The translations under genes were made by a program, and so were the position numbers. This document shows positions 6,354-9,387 of a DNA stretch of 9,387 nt, in pieces; within the stretch, counting starts at the first letter, position 1; every line of letters begins with the position of its first letter. A model generated the notes under the pieces. It was given only the letters and a program-made list of their open reading frames with translations. It ran no database searches and was not told the origin of the DNA. Source of the stretch: Acidimicrobiia bacterium (lineage in GTDB: Bacteria > Actinomycetota > Acidimicrobiia > Acidimicrobiales > AC-14); NCBI GenBank assembly GCA_019244985.1, contig JAFASB010000430.1:1-9387 (forward strand), written 5' to 3'.

Positions 6354-7219
6354 TTGGAAACGCCCGGCCAGTCGGAGAACGACCGGCCGGTGAGGCGCTC
6401 GTAGGCCTCGACGTAGCGCTTCCGCGAGGCGTCGATCACCTCGGCGGGCAGCGACGGGGCCGGGGGCTGCTTGTTCCACCCGGTCGACTCCGCCCAGTCG
6501 CGCACGGGCTGCTTGTCGAACGACGGCGGGGTCGCGCCGGGCTTGTAGGTCTTGGTGTCCCAGAACCGCGAGGAGTCCGGCGTGAGGACCTCGTCGCACA
6601 GCGCCAGCTCCCCGTCGATCCAGCCCAGCTCGAACTTGGTGTCGGCGATGATGATGCCCTTCTCGAGCGCCATCTCCGCGCCTCGCCGGTACAGGGCGAT
6701 GCTGGCCTCGGCGGCCTGCTTCACGACGTCGGCGCCGACGATGTCAGCGGCCTGGTCGACGGTGATGTTCTCGTCATGACCGGTGTCGGCCTTGGTGGAT
6801 GGGGTGAACACGGGCTCGGGCAGCTGGTCGGACTCCTGCATCCCCTTGGGCAGCGGGACGCCGTGCATGGTCCCCGACGCCTTGTACTCCTTCCACGCGG
6901 AGCCCGAGAGGTACCCGCGCACGATGCACTCGATCTTCAGCATCTCGGCCCGGCGCACGACCATGCTGCGCCCGGCCAGGTCATCGACGCCGACGTCGGG
7001 GAAATCGGCGGCGTCGACCGAGACCATGTGGTTGGGAAGGATGTCGGTCGTGTTCTCGAACCAGAAGGCGCTGATGGCCGTGAGCACCCGTCCCTTGTCG
7101 GGGATGGGTTCGGGCAGCACCACGTCGAAAACCGAGATGCGGTCGGACGCGACGAACAGCAGGCGGTCGTCGCCCGCGTCGTAGACGTCGCGGACCTTTC
7201 CCGAATACAAGGGCTTCAT
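6350..7219 (-). CDS. purC: Phosphoribosylaminoimidazole-succinocarboxamide synthase (SAICAR synthetase)
   Basis: Joins CAIR and aspartate with ATP to make SAICAR, following PurE in the pathway. The product is 289 residues, the long form seen in actinobacteria and yeast, compared with about 237 in E. coli. Motifs in order are SGKVRDVYD (6-14, nucleotide-binding loop), SDRISVFDVVLP (25-36), the signature IECIVRGYLSGSAWKEY (96-112), EPVFTPSTKA with downstream HDENI (135-152, CAIR binding), IADTKFELG (191-199) and DEVLTPDSSRFW (209-220). The C-terminal part has DKQPVRDW and the helical YVEAYERLTG segment usual in the long form. The ATG start at 7219 overlaps the purB stop as ATGA. The frame is open far upstream into purB, but homology begins at MKPLYSGKVRD. 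The stop overlaps the purS ATG. Confidence 0.97.
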   Translation of the reverse strand: MKPLYSGKVRDVYDAGDDRLLFVASDRISVFDVVLPEPIPDKGRVLTAISAFWFENTTDILPNHMVSVDAADFPDVGVDDLAGRSMVVRRAEMLKIECIVRGYLSGSAWKEYKASGTMHGVPLPKGMQESDQLPEPVFTPSTKADTGHDENITVDQAADIVGADVVKQAAEASIALYRRGAEMALEKGIIIADTKFELGWIDGELALCDEVLTPDSSRFWDTKTYKPGATPPSFDKQPVRDWAESTGWNKQPPAPSLPAEVIDASRKRYVEAYERLTGRSFSDWPGVSK

Positions 7220-8523
7220 ACGTCCACATCCTCCAATGCTTCGAAAACGAGACCAACGTTGCGCAGCGACTGGTCGAGGCTGAACGCCTGGTCGAGGACG
7301 TCTCCGGAGACCGACACGCGGTCGTCCTGGTCGATGACCGCGCGCAGCGGACGGCGCTGCTCCCATGCCGTGCGGGCGGCTTCCTGCACGATGCGGTAGG
7401 CGTCGTCGCGCGCCAGGCCGCTGTCGATCAGCGCCAGCAGGACGGGCTGGCTGAAGACCAAGCCGTAGGAGCGATCGATGTTCTCGAGCATGCGCTCGGG
7501 GTGCACCTGCATACCCTCGACGATGCCGCGCATCTTCACCAGCAGGTAGTAAGCGAGCAGCGACGAGTCCGGAAGGATCACGCGCTCGACCGACGAGTGG
7601 GAGATGTCGCGCTCGTGCCACAGGGCGACGTCCTCCAATCCCGCCGACAGGTTGCCGCGCAGCACGCGCGCCAGCCCGGCCAGGCGCTCGGCCAGGATCG
7701 GGTTGCGCTTGTGCGGCATCGCCGAGCTGCCCTTCTGGCCGGAGCGGAACGGCTCCTCGACCTCGCCGACTTCCGTGCGCGCCAGATGGCGGATCTCGGT
7801 GGCGAACTGCTCGATGGACGCGCCGACCGAGGCGCACGCCCACAGGTACTCGGCGTGGCGGTCGCGCGCCACGACCTGGCTGGCGGGCACAGGCGCCAGA
7901 CCGAGGCCGGCGCACACCTGCCGCTCGACCGCCGGGTCGATGTTCGAGTACGTACCGACCGCGCCCGAAACCTTCCCGACGGCGATCGCGTCACGGGCTG
8001 CTCGCAGCCGGGCCCGGTCGCGATCGGCCTGCAGGCACCACAGGACGAGCTTGGCCCCGAGCGTGGTGGGCTCGGCGTGCATGCCGTGCGTCCGGCCCAC
8101 CATCGGCGTGTCGCGATGGGCGACGGCCTGCGCCTTGAGGGCGGCGACCAACTGCCCGCTGGCGTCGACCAACAGGTCGGCGGCCCGGGCCAGGGTGGCC
8201 CCCAGCGCAGTGTCGACCACGTCGCTCGACGTCAGCCCGTAGTGGACCCAGGCGGCCGCCGGGCCCCCGATGGCCTGCTGGACGACGTCGACGAACGCGG
8301 CCAGGTCGTGGTCGGTGACCTTCTCCCGCTCCTGGACGGCGACCACGAACTCCGGGGTCACGGCCGGAGCCCGCTCACGTACCGCCTTGGCGTCGGCCTC
8401 GGGGACCACGCCGAGTGACGCCCAGGCCTCCACGGCCAGGATCTCGACCTCCAGCCAGAGCGCCAGGCGCGCCTGATCGGTGAACAAACCGGACATCGGC
8501 GGCAGCGAATACCGCTCTATCAA
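7216..8523 (-). CDS. purB: Adenylosuccinate lyase
   Basis: Removes fumarate from SAICAR to give AICAR, and from adenylosuccinate to give AMP. It belongs to the fumarase/aspartase superfamily and forms homotetramers. The 435 residues align along their whole length with my memory of B. subtilis PurB (431). Visible elements are MIERYS at the start, a DHD with H72, LTSSDVVDTALG (97-108), GRTHGMHAEPTT with catalytic H146 (143-154), SGAVGTYSNIDP (186-197), RDRHAEY (220-226) and the superfamily signature GQKGSSAMPHKRNP (262-275) with the active-site serine. LWHERDISHSSVER follows at 301-314. The start codon is TTG at 8523, supported by the match of MIERYS to other PurB N-termini; the first ATG would be at residue 10. 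No strong Shine-Dalgarno or promoter is seen upstream, where a divergent gene begins 14 nt away. The stop overlaps purC by 4 nt. Confidence 0.97.
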   Translation of the reverse strand: MIERYSLPPMSGLFTDQARLALWLEVEILAVEAWASLGVVPEADAKAVRERAPAVTPEFVVAVQEREKVTDHDLAAFVDVVQQAIGGPAAAWVHYGLTSSDVVDTALGATLARAADLLVDASGQLVAALKAQAVAHRDTPMVGRTHGMHAEPTTLGAKLVLWCLQADRDRARLRAARDAIAVGKVSGAVGTYSNIDPAVERQVCAGLGLAPVPASQVVARDRHAEYLWACASVGASIEQFATEIRHLARTEVGEVEEPFRSGQKGSSAMPHKRNPILAERLAGLARVLRGNLSAGLEDVALWHERDISHSSVERVILPDSSLLAYYLLVKMRGIVEGMQVHPERMLENIDRSYGLVFSQPVLLALIDSGLARDDAYRIVQEAARTAWEQRRPLRAVIDQDDRVSVSGDVLDQAFSLDQSLRNVGLVFEALEDVDV

Positions 8524-8537
8524 GCCGTCGGCCCCAG

Positions 8538-8831
8538 ATGCCGATGCAAGACACTGCGATGGCGGAACCCACCCAGTGCGACAAGCACCTCTTCGAAGAG
8601 GCGACCGGGATGTGCCGTACCTGCCGGCGCCCCTACTGCGCTGACTGCCTGGTCTACGCCCACGGCCCGGACAAGGCGCCGCTGTGCGTCCCCTGCGCCC
8701 TGCAGGCCTCGGGCGTGCGCTCGACGGCGACCAAGGCCCGCCGGGGCATGGGTGGCCGGCTGCTCGCCAGCGTGGCTGCGACGGCGGCCACGGCGGTCCT
8801 CGCCATCCCCGTGCTCAGCGCGATCCACTAG
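8538..8831 (+). CDS. B-box-like zinc-binding protein with C-terminal membrane anchor
   Basis: A 97-residue protein on the opposite strand between purE and purB. It has four metal-ligand pairs: C14/H17, C26/C29, C34/C37 and C50/C53. The CxxH-x8-CxxC-x4-CxxC spacing resembles B-box or treble-clef zinc fingers that bind two zinc ions. A basic linker (61-74) leads to one hydrophobic, Ala-rich helix (about 75-95) at the extreme C-terminus. By the positive-inside rule the finger faces the cytosol and the protein is tail-anchored. Its function is unknown; such fingers usually mediate protein contacts. ATG 8538 gives the longest form. ATG 8559 (MAEPTQCDKH) gives 90 residues and keeps all ligands; neither has a visible Shine-Dalgarno. 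It starts 14 nt from the divergent purB TTG and ends 14 nt from the convergent purE stop, so it fills the whole purE-purB gap. Confidence 0.8.
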   Translation: MPMQDTAMAEPTQCDKHLFEEATGMCRTCRRPYCADCLVYAHGPDKAPLCVPCALQASGVRSTATKARRGMGGRLLASVAATAATAVLAIPVLSAIH

Positions 8832-8845
8832 CCCGGCCGGAGTTC

Positions 8846-9295
8846 TCACTTAGGCAGCCACTGCGCCCGGTAGTCGGCGAGGCGCTTGGCCAGGCCCTCG
8901 TCTGAGATCGCCAGCATCTCCACCACCAGCAGCGCCGCGTTCTGGGAGCCGTCGATGGCGACGGTGGCCACCGGGATCCCCTTGGGCATCTGGACGGTGG
9001 CGTAGAGGGCGTCGACCCCGTTGAGGGCGCCGCCACTCAACGGGACGCCCACGACCGGCAGGGTCGTGTGGGCGGCGACCGCACCGGCGAGGTGCGCGGC
9101 CATCCCGGCGCCGCAGATGAAGGCGACGTAGCCGTTGTCTCGGGCACCCCGGGCCATCTCCACGACGGCTTCTGGTGTGCGATGGGCGGATAGGACCCGT
9201 TCGTCAGGCTCGAGTCCGAACTCTTCCAGGGTCTTGACGGCTGCGGCCATCTTGTCCCGGTCGTTGGGCGAGCCCATGAGGATTGCGACCTTCAC
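8846..9295 (-). CDS. purE: Phosphoribosylaminoimidazole carboxylase / N5-CAIR mutase, PurE
   Basis: Catalyses formation of CAIR. Bacterial class I PurE rearranges N5-CAIR, while class II uses AIR and CO2 directly. The 149 residues are slightly short compared with the usual 160-170, mainly at the C-terminus. SAHRTPE at 36-42 carries the conserved histidine (H38, equivalent to E. coli H45) and matches class I. GAGMAAHLAGAVAAHTTLPV (62-81) is the second phosphate/substrate loop, and VQMPKGIPVATVAI (101-114) is also conserved. The N-terminal loop reads GSPNDRDKM instead of the common GSxSDxxxM. No purK, the usual partner of class I PurE, is visible in the window. The start is GTG at 9295, overlapping the purD stop as GTGA, and homology begins directly there. 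The gene ends 14 nt from the convergent zinc-finger gene. Confidence 0.95.
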   Translation of the reverse strand: MKVAILMGSPNDRDKMAAAVKTLEEFGLEPDERVLSAHRTPEAVVEMARGARDNGYVAFICGAGMAAHLAGAVAAHTTLPVVGVPLSGGALNGVDALYATVQMPKGIPVATVAIDGSQNAALLVVEMLAISDEGLAKRLADYRAQWLPK

Positions 9296-9387
9296 GTTCC
9301 ATCCTTAGCAGCGTTTTCGGCGATGTCGGTGCGATGCTGTCTACCCGGCCAGCGGATGCGGTCGACGGCGGCGTACACGCGGTCCCG
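9292..9387 (-). CDS. purD: Phosphoribosylamine-glycine ligase, C-terminal end only
   Basis: The last 31 codons and stop of a minus-strand frame that enters from the right edge. The translated end reads RDRVYAAVDRIRWPGRQHRT followed by DIAENAAKDGT. The pattern YxAVxxIxWxGxxxRxDIA is the standard C-terminus of PurD (GAR synthetase), which joins phosphoribosylamine and glycine using ATP. Its TGA overlaps the purE GTG by 4 nt, so purD is the upstream member of the cluster. The catalytic ATP-grasp part lies outside the window, so the identification rests on this short conserved tail plus the purine gene context. Confidence 0.85.
   Translation of the reverse strand, partial: RDRVYAAVDRIRWPGRQHRTDIAENAAKDGT

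Noticed and set aside
7501..8418. Plus-strand open frame of 305 codons
   Set aside because: Antisense to purB, with no recognisable motif; a GC-driven shadow frame.
8832..8845. CCGGCCGG palindrome between the zinc-finger gene and purE as a terminator
   Set aside because: It is self-complementary with no loop and no U-tract, so it cannot form a useful terminator hairpin by itself.
1..9387. CRISPR array, tRNA, rRNA, insertion sequence or purine riboswitch
   Set aside because: No spaced repeats, cloverleaf-like segments, transposase frames or riboswitch-like leader were found. Coding DNA fills almost the whole window.

Overview
The window comes from a GC-rich chromosome, probably an actinobacterium. 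The split PurS/PurQ/PurL form of FGAM synthase, the long PurC, the GTG and TTG start codons and the overall protein flavour fit class Acidimicrobiia best. That placement is my inference from protein resemblance, not a database match. No tRNA, rRNA, CRISPR array or insertion sequence was seen, and coding density is very high.

Layout. Positions 1-393 (minus strand) hold the N-terminal part of a GT4-type glycosyltransferase that runs off the left edge. Positions 420-1532 (plus strand) hold a complete, divergently transcribed GT4 glycosyltransferase. From 1519 to the right edge the minus strand carries a de novo purine biosynthesis cluster. In transcription order (right to left) it is purD (3' end only), purE, purB, purC, purS, purQ, purL, then a membrane protein with an N-terminal C2H2 zinc finger. 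Five junctions overlap by exactly 4 nt (purD/purE, purB/purC, purC/purS, purS/purQ, purL/zinc-finger gene), which indicates tight translational coupling.

The enzymes cover GAR synthesis (PurD), FGAM synthesis (PurS+PurQ+PurL), the carboxyl-bearing imidazole step (PurE), SAICAR synthesis (PurC) and fumarate release (PurB, which also acts in AMP synthesis). PurF, PurN, PurM, PurK and PurH are not in the window.

The unusual part is what breaks up and ends the cluster. Two small genes sit on the opposite strand inside it. One is a B-box-like zinc-binding protein with a C-terminal membrane anchor, between purE and purB. The other is a basic, helical protein with an AT-hook-like RGR core, between purQ and purL. 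The cluster ends in a 400-residue single-pass membrane protein: zinc finger, acidic region, membrane helix, Thr/Pro linker, then an FxLYD-like outer domain. So the purine genes are interleaved with two uncharacterised membrane-anchored zinc proteins and one putative DNA-binding protein. The purL-proximal divergent intergenic region (4908-5019) is the only substantial non-coding stretch. It holds promoter-like hexamers and a 14-bp inverted repeat.
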